In this document: piece after piece, positions 29,207 through 39,740 of the stretch | Layout: every line of letters starts with the position of its first letter | How positions within the stretch are numbered: position 1 is the first letter of the stretch | Assembly: GCF_947498015.1 (NCBI RefSeq) | Contig: NZ_CANMIR010000010.1 | Coordinates: 1 to 64,000 of the forward strand | Source: an uncultured Neptuniibacter sp. | Lineage (GTDB): Bacteria > Pseudomonadota > Gammaproteobacteria > Pseudomonadales > Balneatricaceae | Length of the DNA stretch: 64,000 nt | Direction: 5' to 3' | Made by a program: the position numbers and the translations under genes | The notes under the pieces: generated by a model | What the model saw: only the letters and a program-made list of their open reading frames with translations | Databases searched by the model: none | Told to the model about the DNA's origin: nothing

Positions 29207-29653
29207 ATGCGTTACACCGTTTATCTTTCTGGAGAGATCCACACCGATTGGCGCGACAAGATCAAGAAAGCGATCAATCAGAATGGATTACCCATCGATG
29301 TTTTAACCCCTAATACCGATCATGGCTCAAGTGACGGCTGTGCTACTGAGATTCTGGGGCCAGAGGCTTCAAATTTTTGGACAGACCACAAGTCCGCAAA
29401 GATGAATACGATGCGCCATATGACAGCGATCAAGAGAGCGGATATTGTGATCGTTCGTTTTGGTGACAAATACCGTCAATGGAATGCAGCATTCGATGCC
29501 GGTTTTGCTATTGCCAATGGTAAATCACTCATCGTTGAGCATGCCCCCGAACTGACTCACCCCCTTAAAGAGATCGATGCCTGTGCTCACGCTGTCGCAG
29601 AAAATACCGAGCAAGTTATCGAAACCCTGAAGTACCTCTGCCTCGATTATTAA
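29207..29653 (+). CDS. YtoQ family protein
   Basis: This 148-residue protein belongs to the YtoQ family, which has a nucleoside 2-deoxyribosyltransferase-like fold; its function is unknown. Typical segments are YLSGEIHTDWRD, TPNTDHGSSDGCATEILG and FGDKYRQWNAAFDAGFAIA. The gene lies 43 bp after trkH and is followed by a terminator, so it may be the last cistron of the trk unit. Confidence 0.87.
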   Translation: MRYTVYLSGEIHTDWRDKIKKAINQNGLPIDVLTPNTDHGSSDGCATEILGPEASNFWTDHKSAKMNTMRHMTAIKRADIVIVRFGDKYRQWNAAFDAGFAIANGKSLIVEHAPELTHPLKEIDACAHAVAENTEQVIETLKYLCLDY

Positions 29654-29664
29654 GCACCTCCTTC

Positions 29665-29697
29665 ATGGGCAGAACTCCTTTCTGCCCATTATTTCTA
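29665..29697 (+). terminator. Terminator after ytoQ
   Basis: ATGGGCAGA (29665-29673) pairs perfectly with TCTGCCCAT (29681-29689) around a 7-nt loop. A modest T-rich tail (TATTTCT) follows. It separates the trk region from glyQS. Confidence 0.65.
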
Positions 29698-29750
29698 CAA
29701 AAAAGCCTCTATCACCCCTCAAGCCACCACCGACTGGTCATTTTTTGTTG

Positions 29751-29756
29751 TATAAT
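29751..29756 (+). promoter_or_regulatory. Probable -10 box of the glyQS promoter
   Basis: A perfect TATAAT lies about 90 bp upstream of glyQ, but the matching -35 is poor. The 5' leader repeats the word GCTAAT three times between 29761 and 29803. No T-box-like structure was identified. Confidence 0.4.
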
Positions 29757-29843
29757 TGCCGGCTAATTTTTCGGGCTAATCTGGTGCTGTTTCCGCTAAT
29801 TTTGGGTGATGATAATGGCACTTTTTGTAAAAGGTGAAACGCT

Positions 29844-30803
29844 GTGACTGACAAGGCGACCCCAGACGTAAGTACATTTCAGGGGCTGATACTTGCTCTG
29901 CAGGAATACTGGGCAGAGCAGGGCTGTGTAATCATACAACCGCTTGACATGGAGGTTGGTGCAGGCACCTTCCATCCTGCAACTTTCCTACGCGCAATTG
30001 GACCAGAAACCTGGCGCTCTGCATACGTGCAGCCGAGTCGTCGTCCAACGGATGGCCGTTACGGTGAAAACCCTAACCGTCTGCAGCACTACTACCAGTT
30101 CCAGGTTGTTCTTAAGCCATCTCCTGACAACATTCAGGAGCTATACCTAGGCTCTCTTGAGCGTATGGGTATTGATCTTGGCGTTCACGACGTCCGCTTC
30201 GTAGAAGACAACTGGGAGTCTCCAACACTAGGTGCTTGGGGTCTTGGTTGGGAAGTATGGCTAAACGGCATGGAAGTAACTCAGTTTACTTACTTCCAAC
30301 AAGCAGGTGGCCTTGAATGTTACCCAGTGACCGGCGAGATCACTTACGGCCTTGAGCGTATTGCCATGTACCTACAAGGCGTAGACAGCGTTTATGACCT
30401 CACATGGGCAGTCAACCCAGACGGCACTAAAGTGACTTACGGTGACGTATTCCACCAGAACGAAGTTGAGCAATCTACTTTCAACTTTGAGCACGCAAAC
30501 GTTGAAGAGCTATTCAAAACCTTCGACAACTGCGAAGCTGAGTGCAACAAGCTACTAAGCTTGGAAACTCCGCTACCGCTTCCTGCATACGAGCAGGTTC
30601 TTAAAGCGTCTCACACGTTCAACCTTTTGGATGCGCGTCACGCGATCTCTGTAACAGAGCGTCAACGCTTTATTCTTCGTGTTCGCACACTAGCCCGTGA
30701 AGTCGCACACGCATACTTTAATGCCCGTAAAGAACTAGGTTTCCCACTGGCACCTGAAGCCCTACGCCAAGAAGTTCTGGCTAACTGCGAGGAGAGCAAA
30801 TAA
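29844..30803 (+). CDS. glyQ: Glycyl-tRNA synthetase alpha subunit
   Basis: This 319-residue catalytic subunit of the alpha2beta2 glycyl-tRNA synthetase has class II core motifs including [38 protein letters not shown] and [18 protein letters not shown]. The start is GTG with AAGGTG upstream. Its stop overlaps the glyS ATG by one base. Leucine codons are unusual for the window: CTA and CTT clearly outnumber CTG, unlike trkA upstream or the atp genes. Confidence 0.97.
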   Translation: MTDKATPDVSTFQGLILALQEYWAEQGCVIIQPLDMEVGAGTFHPATFLRAIGPETWRSAYVQPSRRPTDGRYGENPNRLQHYYQFQVVLKPSPDNIQELYLGSLERMGIDLGVHDVRFVEDNWESPTLGAWGLGWEVWLNGMEVTQFTYFQQAGGLECYPVTGEITYGLERIAMYLQGVDSVYDLTWAVNPDGTKVTYGDVFHQNEVEQSTFNFEHANVEELFKTFDNCEAECNKLLSLETPLPLPAYEQVLKASHTFNLLDARHAISVTERQRFILRVRTLAREVAHAYFNARKELGFPLAPEALRQEVLANCEESK

Positions 30804-32851
30804 TGGCACAACATGATTTTCTCGTTGAGCTAGGTACCGAAGAGTTACCTCCAAAAGCGCTTAAAACCCTTTCTGATGCTTTCACATCGGGCATCACTGC
30901 AGGTTTGAAAGAAGCAGGCGTTAACTTTGGCGATGTAAAAAGCTACGCATCTCCACGCCGCCTGGCTGTTTTGATTAGCGCGCTGGACGACAAACAGGCT
31001 GACCGCGAAATCGAAAAACGCGGCCCATCTGTAAAAGCACCTGAAAAAGCGGTAGAAGGCTTCGCTCGATCTTGCGGCGTGACTATCGATCAGCTTGAAA
31101 AGATCGATACAAACAAAGGTGAGTACTACAACTTCAAGAACACAGAAGTGGGCAACGCGACATCTTCTCTGCTACCTGGGCTTGTAGAAACATCTCTGAA
31201 CAAACTCCCTATCCCTAAGCGCATGCGCTGGGGTGCATCTCGCGTTGAATTCGTCCGCCCAGTTCACTGGCTCGTCATGCTATTCGGTGACGAAGTTGTA
31301 GATTGTGAAATTCTTGGTCTGACATCGGGTCGTAAGACTCGCGGTCATCGTTTCCACTACAACCAAGAGATCGAATTGATCGCTCCATCTGAGTACGCTG
31401 AGCGTCTAGAAAATCCAGGCATGGTAATCGCCGATTACGATGTTCGTAAAGCAATGATCAACGAACAAGTTCAAGCTGAAGGCGTTAAGCTGAATGCTGT
31501 CGCTCAGATCGACGAAGACCTGCTTGATGAAGTAACCGCACTTAACGAATGGCCAGTAGCATTAACCGGCCGTTTCGAAGAGAGCTTCCTTGAAGTACCA
31601 GCGCAAGCGCTAATCTCTTCAATGAAAGAGCACCAGAAGTACTTCCACCACCTGAATGCTGATGGAAACCTGTTGCCTAACTTTACTACGATCTGCAACA
31701 TCGTTTCTAAAGATCCTCAGCAGGTAATTGAAGGTAACGAAAAAGTCATTCGTCCACGTTTATCTGACGCTGCGTTCTTCTTCGAAACTGACAAAAAGAC
31801 CACGCTGGAATCTCGTGTTGAGAAACTCAAAACCATCGTATTCCAGAAAGACCTGGGCACTGTTTACGATAAAGCCGCTCGCATTAGCGCACTATCAGGC
31901 AAGATCGCTGCGACCCTAAAACAGGATCAAGCGAAAGCAGAACGCGCTGGTCTACTGTGCAAAACCGACCTTCTTACAGACATGGTTTACGAATTCACCG
32001 ACCTACAAGGTTTGATGGGTTACCACTATGCGCTGAATGATGGTGAAGACCAGGATGTAGCACTCGCTCAGAATGAGCAATACATGCCTCGCTTTGCTGG
32101 CGACGAGCTACCTCAGACAGCACCTGGCATCGCTGTAGCAATCGCTGACCGCCTGGACACCCTAACGGGCCTATTCGGTATCAACCAGCCGCCTACGGGC
32201 TCTAAAGACCCATTTGCACTTCGTCGTGCAGCGCTAGGCGTACTTCGCATCATCGTAGAGCGCGAATTAGATCTGGATCTGCGTGAGCTATTAAGCATCG
32301 CTGCCAACAACCACAACGATCTCCCAGCACGCGAAGGCCTAGAAGATAAAGTTCTAGACTTCATGCTAGAGCGCTTCCGCGCGTGGTACGAAGATGCAGA
32401 TATCAATGCCGAAGTATTCCTATCTGTATTGGCGCTAAAACCAAGCCGCCCACTAGACTTCGATCGTCGAGTTAAAGCAGTTAACCACTTCCGCTCCCTA
32501 GCCGAAGCCGAAGCACTAGCTGCTGCTAACAAGCGTGTATCTAACATCCTGAGCAAGCAGGGTGTAACAGGTACTACCGACGTTAATAACGAACTGCTAA
32601 CTGAAGCTGCCGAGAAAGCACTGGCTGCCGAGATCGAAGCTCAAAAAGCTGCGCTAGCGCCACTATTCGCAGAAGGTAAATATCAAGAAGCGCTTGAGTC
32701 ATTAGCCAGTCTTCGCGCATCAACTGACGCCTTCTTCGAAGACGTCATGGTTATGGCGGATGATGAAGCGGTTAAGAGCAACCGCTTGGCTCTTCTTAGC
32801 CAGCTACGCGCATTGTTCTTAGGTGTCGCTGACATCTCTGTGCTTGGCTAA
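30803..32851 (+). CDS. glyS: Glycyl-tRNA synthetase beta subunit
   Basis: This 682-residue tRNA-binding subunit partners with GlyQ. The N-terminus FLVELGTEELPPKALKTL and the segment FGINQPPTGSKDPFALRR (HD-like region) are diagnostic, and the C-terminal region is an anticodon-binding-like helical domain. Coupling to glyQ is by a TAATG overlap. It is rich in CTA leucine codons, like glyQ. A terminator follows 19 bp after the stop, and a parS site abuts that terminator. Confidence 0.97.
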   Translation: MAQHDFLVELGTEELPPKALKTLSDAFTSGITAGLKEAGVNFGDVKSYASPRRLAVLISALDDKQADREIEKRGPSVKAPEKAVEGFARSCGVTIDQLEKIDTNKGEYYNFKNTEVGNATSSLLPGLVETSLNKLPIPKRMRWGASRVEFVRPVHWLVMLFGDEVVDCEILGLTSGRKTRGHRFHYNQEIELIAPSEYAERLENPGMVIADYDVRKAMINEQVQAEGVKLNAVAQIDEDLLDEVTALNEWPVALTGRFEESFLEVPAQALISSMKEHQKYFHHLNADGNLLPNFTTICNIVSKDPQQVIEGNEKVIRPRLSDAAFFFETDKKTTLESRVEKLKTIVFQKDLGTVYDKAARISALSGKIAATLKQDQAKAERAGLLCKTDLLTDMVYEFTDLQGLMGYHYALNDGEDQDVALAQNEQYMPRFAGDELPQTAPGIAVAIADRLDTLTGLFGINQPPTGSKDPFALRRAALGVLRIIVERELDLDLRELLSIAANNHNDLPAREGLEDKVLDFMLERFRAWYEDADINAEVFLSVLALKPSRPLDFDRRVKAVNHFRSLAEAEALAAANKRVSNILSKQGVTGTTDVNNELLTEAAEKALAAEIEAQKAALAPLFAEGKYQEALESLASLRASTDAFFEDVMVMADDEAVKSNRLALLSQLRALFLGVADISVLG

Positions 32852-32870
32852 CTGCCTCATCTAAACATCT

Positions 32871-32899
32871 AAAGCCGGCCTTTGTGCCGGTTTTTTTTT
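32871..32899 (+). terminator. Intrinsic terminator after glyS
   Basis: CCGGC (32875-32879) pairs with GCCGG (32886-32890) around CTTTGT, followed by nine Ts. The last T is also the first base of the parS site. Confidence 0.8.
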
Positions 32900-32914
32900 G
32901 TTTCACGTGAAACA
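32899..32914. promoter_or_regulatory. parS centromere site 1
   Basis: TGTTTCACGTGAAACA is a perfect 16-bp palindrome and an exact match to the bacterial parS consensus (TGTTNCACGTGAAACA) bound by ParB. It lies about 19 kb from parB in the same origin-proximal region and should nucleate the ParB partition complex. Confidence 0.93.
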
Positions 32915-34041
32915 TCCTTCAGCGAGAACAGAAAAGCCTCGCGCAAGAAATACGGAGGTAAAGAATGTTTGCAGATGGGAGGTCATGGTCATACCCACTC
33001 AATCCAAACTTGAGGCAATAGTTATGCGAGATAAAAGCCTGATGATTGAATATCAAGAGGAGAACGAAAACGAATGAAACCACACCTAACTAATATAGAT
33101 GCACAGACAACAGACCCTGGTAACTGCACTGAAGGAAGAAAATTTACACGAACAAACTATAGGATTTGATGATCGTGGATATTCAACTCAAGAGCCATCA
33201 AGTTAAGAGAACGACCGTGAAGCAAGGAAGAATTACTCCTAACAAACGACGCTATTACTGCTGACTTCAAGAGCGGTAAAACCAGGTAGAGCCACCACCC
33301 TAGACCCAGGTGCTGACAATCTCATTGCAGGCCCATTCAGGATCACAGCACTAACAGCAGGAATAAAGGCAGCGTTTAGACGAGACGGCCATTAAACAGA
33401 AAAGCAGAGCAGACCTAGAACCACCGAACATAGCTCAGGACGACACAGGCAACTCACAACCGCAGTAAGTACAGGGGCCAGGGCAGGCATCTAAAGCACA
33501 CAGACCCGAGTACCAACTCCTGGTTTCTCCCAACATCAAGATCACATATATAGATTCGATCCTGCTTGGAACTAGGTGCCTCTGGACTTATGGCCACGAC
33601 GTGTACGAACACATATTAATTCTCATACCGACCGTCAAATGCACATATAGAAATAGATCCAAATAACCTAGCAATCAACGATACCGTCTGGTTGCAGGGT
33701 TCAGAACAGATAAGGGAATCCTAACCGCATGAGGACACGTCTAAATCGGCTTTGCACCTTTACTTCCCTCATGCCAAGCAAGACGATTGCATAGGAGTGA
33801 TTAGCGGCGACCAACTCCTGAATAGCAATCAAATGACTGGATCCAGCAACATAACGAAGAGAATGCACAAACCATCCGGAACGAACATTAGGCCTTCATA
33901 GGGTTAAATTAGCGCAATGTGAATTAGAAATTAGCACTCCTAGTATGAGCAGGAGCTTCCTGTTACATGCCAATCAAGCTCGGCTATTGTGCAGTATTTA
34001 GATAGAATACGGTAAAACAGATCTTGCTAATAGGCAGCAAT
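32915..34041. other. 1.1-kb non-coding spacer between parS1 and gmhB
   Basis: No convincing gene was found on either strand; stops are frequent in all frames. Between about 33.1 and 33.5 kb the plus strand is strongly A-rich relative to T (for example 26 A against 7 T in 33361-33420). Short protein-like stretches in shifting frames (see 33243-33395) suggest decayed coding DNA. The gmhB promoter is presumably at the right end, but no good -35/-10 pair was seen. Confidence 0.6.
33243..33395 (+). pseudogene. Possible phage-gene relic
   Basis: This stop-free stretch of 50 codons without a start reads like protein, with the segments TSRAVKPGRATTLDPGAD and DNLIAGPFRITALTAG. The DNLIAG-F pattern recalls the N-terminus of some phage head-decoration proteins. 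Other short protein-like pieces continue in different frames nearby. It is based on motif memory only and could be chance. Confidence 0.22.
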
Positions 34042-34596
34042 ATGAACCAAATTGATCCATATAAATTAATTATTCTAGATCGCGATGGCGTTATCAATCA
34101 GGACTCTGACGCATATGTGAAAACACTAGATGAATGGATCCCAATTCCCGGCAGCATCAAAGCAATAGCTGACCTCTACAAAGCAGGCTATACAATCTGT
34201 ATCGCAACTAATCAATCTGGTTTAGCTAGAGAGTATTTCACGCTAGAAACACTGAACGAAATGCACACGGAACTGATCAATCTAGTAGAGAAAGCTGGAG
34301 GTAAAATACACTCCATTGAATTCTGCCCACATGGCCCCGACGATAACTGTGACTGCAGAAAACCACTACCAGGCATGTTTAGAAAAATTGCAGACAAGTT
34401 TGAGCTTGATGATCTAACCGGTGCTTATACAGTCGGAGACAGCTTGCGTGACCTTGAAGCCGGCAAACAACTAAACTGTACAACCATCTTAGTCAAAACC
34501 GGGAAAGGGCAGCGCACTATATCAAGCGGAAAGTCACTGCCTCATGGAACTCTTATTCATGACGACCTACATAGTTTTGCAGCATCAATTATCTAG
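34042..34596 (+). CDS. gmhB: D-glycero-beta-D-manno-heptose-1,7-bisphosphate 7-phosphatase
   Basis: This HAD-family phosphatase of about 184 residues acts in ADP-heptose synthesis for LPS core. The nucleophile motif is ILDRDGVIN. The zinc-binding loop is CPHGPDDNCDCRKP, and the later motif is YTVGDSLRDLEAG. A TTG at 34024 extends the frame by six codons, but the ATG at 34042 fits the family N-terminus better. In Pseudomonas gmhB directly follows glyS; here 1.1 kb of non-coding DNA intervenes. A parS site lies 23 bp after the stop. Confidence 0.93.
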   Translation: MNQIDPYKLIILDRDGVINQDSDAYVKTLDEWIPIPGSIKAIADLYKAGYTICIATNQSGLAREYFTLETLNEMHTELINLVEKAGGKIHSIEFCPHGPDDNCDCRKPLPGMFRKIADKFELDDLTGAYTVGDSLRDLEAGKQLNCTTILVKTGKGQRTISSGKSLPHGTLIHDDLHSFAASII

Positions 34597-34619
34597 GTAA
34601 CATTACTACCAGCAAACAA

Positions 34620-34635
34620 TGTTTCACGTGAAACC
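34620..34635. promoter_or_regulatory. parS centromere site 2
   Basis: TGTTTCACGTGAAACC matches the parS consensus at 15 of 16 positions, with a perfect 14-bp palindromic core (34621-34634). Together with site 1 it brackets the spacer and gmhB, 1.7 kb apart. Confidence 0.88.
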
Positions 34636-34702
34636 ACCTGTCTGCACAGCAAAAACAACACAATCATAGTCGCAATAGCCATCCCCAAAGCCTTTCACTT
34701 AT

Positions 34703-34741
34703 CCTCAATCCAGAAAATAATTCTTATGCGCTGGATTGAGG
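34703..34741. repeat. 11-bp inverted repeat downstream of parS2
   Basis: CCTCAATCCAG (34703-34713) and CTGGATTGAGG (34731-34741) form a perfect 11-bp stem with a 17-nt loop. There is no U-tract. It overlaps the start of the antitoxin-like relic. Confidence 0.5.
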
Positions 34742-34869
34742 TATTAGCCGAAAAGAGACGTACTATTTAAACCGGCCTGACTAGAGCGCTTGAGCTGACA
34801 CCAACGACGCTTTACAAATCTTTACGCCATCTCTGACCTACATTAGCTGTTATCAATATAAGGCAGTGA
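34729..34869 (+). pseudogene. Relic of a HigA-like antitoxin gene
   Basis: One frame of 47 codons, interrupted by two internal stops, reads WIEVLAEKRRTI, then TGLTRALELTPTTLYKSLRH, then PTLAVINIRQ. The order TGL-TR..LYK-L..PT-A resembles the helix-turn-helix end of HigA-type addiction-module antitoxins. No start codon or toxin gene is present. The call rests on recognition of the motif, not a search. Confidence 0.35.
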
Positions 34870-34923
34870 TATGATGCGGGAAAGCGAAGTCAACACTGAA
34901 GAGCTCAGGGAGAAAAGTTAGCA

Positions 34924-35385
34924 ATGAAGCAACTAGCAAAGATCACACTCTGTACAGCAATGCTGGCGACAGTCACTGCACCAGCCGTCGCAGATGAGGT
35001 ATTTAAAGATGAGATCAATGCCCGACAGGGGTATTACCAGATCATTAAATATAACTTTGGTATTTTGGGTGCGATGGTAAAAGGCAAGAAAGATTACGAT
35101 GCTGACATTGCGTCAACCGCAGCAAATAACATCTACAATCTGAGCAAACTAAATAACGGCATGCTCTGGCCAAAGGGATCTGATAACAGTCAACTGGATA
35201 ACACCAAAGCTAAACCTGGTATTTGGGAAAACTTTGCTGATGTCAAACAGAAGCAAAGTGACTGGCAATTAGCTGTTGAGAAATTAGCAAGTGACGCAGG
35301 TAATGATCTCGACTCACTGAAAAAGAGTTTTGGCCCTGTAGGTAAATCCTGTAAGTCCTGTCACGACGATTACAAAGCAAAATAA
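34924..35385 (+). CDS. Cytochrome c' family protein
   Basis: This 153-residue periplasmic c-type cytochrome has a signal peptide (cleavage near APAVADE). A single heme motif CKSCH sits at the extreme C-terminus (C143, C146, H147), as in cytochrome c'/c-556 four-helix bundles. The family binds NO or transfers electrons. The gene has a good GGGAGAAAA ribosome binding site and precedes a b-type cytochrome gene, a pairing seen for electron transfer between membrane and periplasm (known for the family; function here inferred). Confidence 0.92.
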   Translation: MKQLAKITLCTAMLATVTAPAVADEVFKDEINARQGYYQIIKYNFGILGAMVKGKKDYDADIASTAANNIYNLSKLNNGMLWPKGSDNSQLDNTKAKPGIWENFADVKQKQSDWQLAVEKLASDAGNDLDSLKKSFGPVGKSCKSCHDDYKAK

Positions 35386-35403
35386 GCTTAATACCCGATA
35401 ATA

Positions 35404-35434
35404 CCAAGAAGGCCTCAGAAGAGGCCTCTCTTGG
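35404..35434 (+). terminator. Hairpin between cytochrome c' and cytochrome b genes
   Basis: CCAAGAAGGCCTC (35404-35416) pairs with GAGGCCT-C-TCTTGG (35421-35434) around an AGAA loop, with one bulged C. The tail TTCTATT is only weakly T-rich. It may attenuate rather than fully terminate. Confidence 0.55.
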
Positions 35435-35457
35435 TTCTATTAGAGGCTCTCTCAATC

Positions 35458-36150
35458 ATGGACACAATGATGAAAGTCTGGGATCTTCCAACCCGCTTGT
35501 TTCACTGGTCACTGGCAATCCTGTTTATCTTTATGATCATAAGCGGTGAAAGTGATGATCTGATGGAGTGGCATTTCTATACAGGTTACCTGCTAACAGG
35601 CTTAATCACTTTCAGACTTATCTGGGGTTTCTTAGGAACAAGGTATGCGCGTTTCAGCGCATTTACCCTCAATCCGATAGCATCTATTAGATACACCAAT
35701 AAACTGCTGAGAGGTCAGCATAAACCGCTATACGGGCACACCCCAGCCGGAAGCATGATGGTCGTTGTATTGTTATCACTATTGGCGGTCCAATTAAGCA
35801 CCGGCATGCTATCTACGGACGATATTATCTGGAATGGTCCCTTCTATAACTCTATAAGTGAAAGTAGCGCAGAACTGGCAGGTGAGATCCACGAATCCAT
35901 TCAGCTACTCCTACAGTTCTTAGTCGGATTACACATCCTGGCAATTATTTTGTATAAGGTTAAATTTAAAGAGTCACTGTTACCTGCGATGCTACATGGT
36001 AAGAAACCAAAACATGGTAATACTGAGCATAGCAAAGGGGATAAAGCTGGACTGGACGAAGAACGGGAGTCGACCAGCTTAACCAAATTAATAATGAGTA
36101 CCATACCTGCAGTAGGATTAACCTACTGGCTATTTACCCTGCCAATCTGA
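35458..36150 (+). CDS. Cytochrome b561-type membrane protein
   Basis: This di-heme cytochrome b domain protein of about 230 residues (bacterial b561 / Ni-hydrogenase b-type) has four or five hydrophobic segments. The N-terminus KVWDLPTRLFHWSLAI carries a typical heme-ligand His, and later His residues occur in EWHFYTGYLLTG and LVGLHILAI. It probably passes quinol electrons to the preceding cytochrome c'. I chose the ATG at 35458, with GAGG upstream; the open frame begins at 35431 inside the hairpin. The charged segment near residues 180-215 looks cytoplasmic. Confidence 0.88.
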   Translation: MDTMMKVWDLPTRLFHWSLAILFIFMIISGESDDLMEWHFYTGYLLTGLITFRLIWGFLGTRYARFSAFTLNPIASIRYTNKLLRGQHKPLYGHTPAGSMMVVVLLSLLAVQLSTGMLSTDDIIWNGPFYNSISESSAELAGEIHESIQLLLQFLVGLHILAIILYKVKFKESLLPAMLHGKKPKHGNTEHSKGDKAGLDEERESTSLTKLIMSTIPAVGLTYWLFTLPI

Positions 36151-36387
36151 GAGATGGGAGTAAAAAATGTTATTCAGCTCATCAGACAGGGTAGAGGTTT
36201 TATTCACCTGAATTCGAATAAGAAAGGTATAAAGCATCAATCGAACCTTCGATTACCAGCCCTTAGCAAGTTAGCTATACACTCATAGCTCTAAAACAAT
36301 ATAGGAATTAAAGTGAAAGCGAGTGAAAAATTAGCGACTTGATATAACGCTATACCCTAATCACAAGCCAACCTACAGCTCAAAACT

Positions 36388-37014
36388 ATGAATAAGTCCG
36401 ATCAGTTCTGGGACAGGAAAGCGGAAGCTTATGCGAAGAGCGCCATCTCAGATGAAGATTCCTATCAGCGTAAACTAGCTGAAACCCAAAAATACTTCAC
36501 ACCCGAGATGCAAATACTTGAGTTTGGATGTGGGACCGGTGCTACAGCTGTCCAGCATGCACCACACGTCAAGCATATAGATGCGATCGATATATCAGGG
36601 AAGATGTTGGAAATAGGGCGTAGTAGGGCAGGTGAAGCTTGTATGAAAAATATCACCTTTAGCCAGAATACCCTTGAAGGATTTCAGGCAGAGGCAGAGA
36701 GTATGGATGCTGTACTAGGACTCAATGTAATTCATCTTATTACTGATCGGAAATCAGTTCTGGACGAAGTCGCCCGGATACTCAAACCTGGTGGGATTTT
36801 TGTCAGTAGTACCGGTTGCCTAGGTAACTCCTACCTACGATTTATCAAATTTCTCGTCCCGCTGGGCAAACGCCTGGACCTGATGCCGGATATATTTATC
36901 CTCTCGGAGGAACAACTGACAGAAGAGATCAGAGCGGCAGGCTTTAAGATAGAAACACAGTGGCACCATGGTATAGATAATGTGGATCTATTTATCATTG
37001 CACGGAAGATCTGA
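36388..37014 (+). CDS. Class I SAM-dependent methyltransferase
   Basis: This 208-residue methyltransferase has motif I ILEFGCGTGATAVQHA (about residues 44-59), an acidic post-I strand (HIDAIDISGKML) and motif IV-like MDAVLGLNVIHLI. It resembles UbiE/COQ5-type small methyltransferases, but the substrate cannot be assigned. The 237 bp upstream hold no recognisable gene. It ends just before the bidirectional terminator shared with gyrB. Confidence 0.88.
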   Translation: MNKSDQFWDRKAEAYAKSAISDEDSYQRKLAETQKYFTPEMQILEFGCGTGATAVQHAPHVKHIDAIDISGKMLEIGRSRAGEACMKNITFSQNTLEGFQAEAESMDAVLGLNVIHLITDRKSVLDEVARILKPGGIFVSSTGCLGNSYLRFIKFLVPLGKRLDLMPDIFILSEEQLTEEIRAAGFKIETQWHHGIDNVDLFIIARKI

Positions 37015-37223
37015 TCTTCATAACAGGGGTACATAGTTCCTCATATGGGAATACCACCCTTGAACCTTAAGAAGCAATAACTATCCCTTACTCTGAATCC
37101 ATCAATAGCACAGAAACAACACTAAGACCCTTCACAACAAGATTCATGGAGTTTAACAAACTGTCTATTTTGAGGAGCTGACCGTTAGCAACGCTATATT
37201 TTTTATGGAGATAATTAATACCG

Positions 37224-37257
37224 AAAAAAGCCCCGCTATCGCTAGCAGGGCTTTTTT
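37224..37257. terminator. Bidirectional terminator between methyltransferase and gyrB
   Basis: AAAAAAGCCC and GGGCTTTTTT form the stem, with GCT/AGC pairing inside a C-A mismatch. A/T tracts on both sides allow termination on both strands, serving gyrB from the right and the methyltransferase from the left. Confidence 0.8.
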
Positions 37258-37295
37258 ATTGTAGTTTTCTAGAGTCAGTAAGTACTGACAAACAA

Positions 37296-39728
<2,433 letters not shown>

Positions 39729-39740
39729 CTAACTCTTTCG

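Noticed and set aside
29757..29843. Riboswitch or T-box leader before glyQ
   Set aside because: The three GCTAAT words are not arranged as a paired structure, no T-box sequence is present, and T-boxes are not expected in gammaproteobacteria.
36151..36387. Possible small gene between the cytochrome b and methyltransferase genes
   Set aside because: Only a 14-codon frame (36167) was seen, with no family resemblance; no structured RNA was recognised either.
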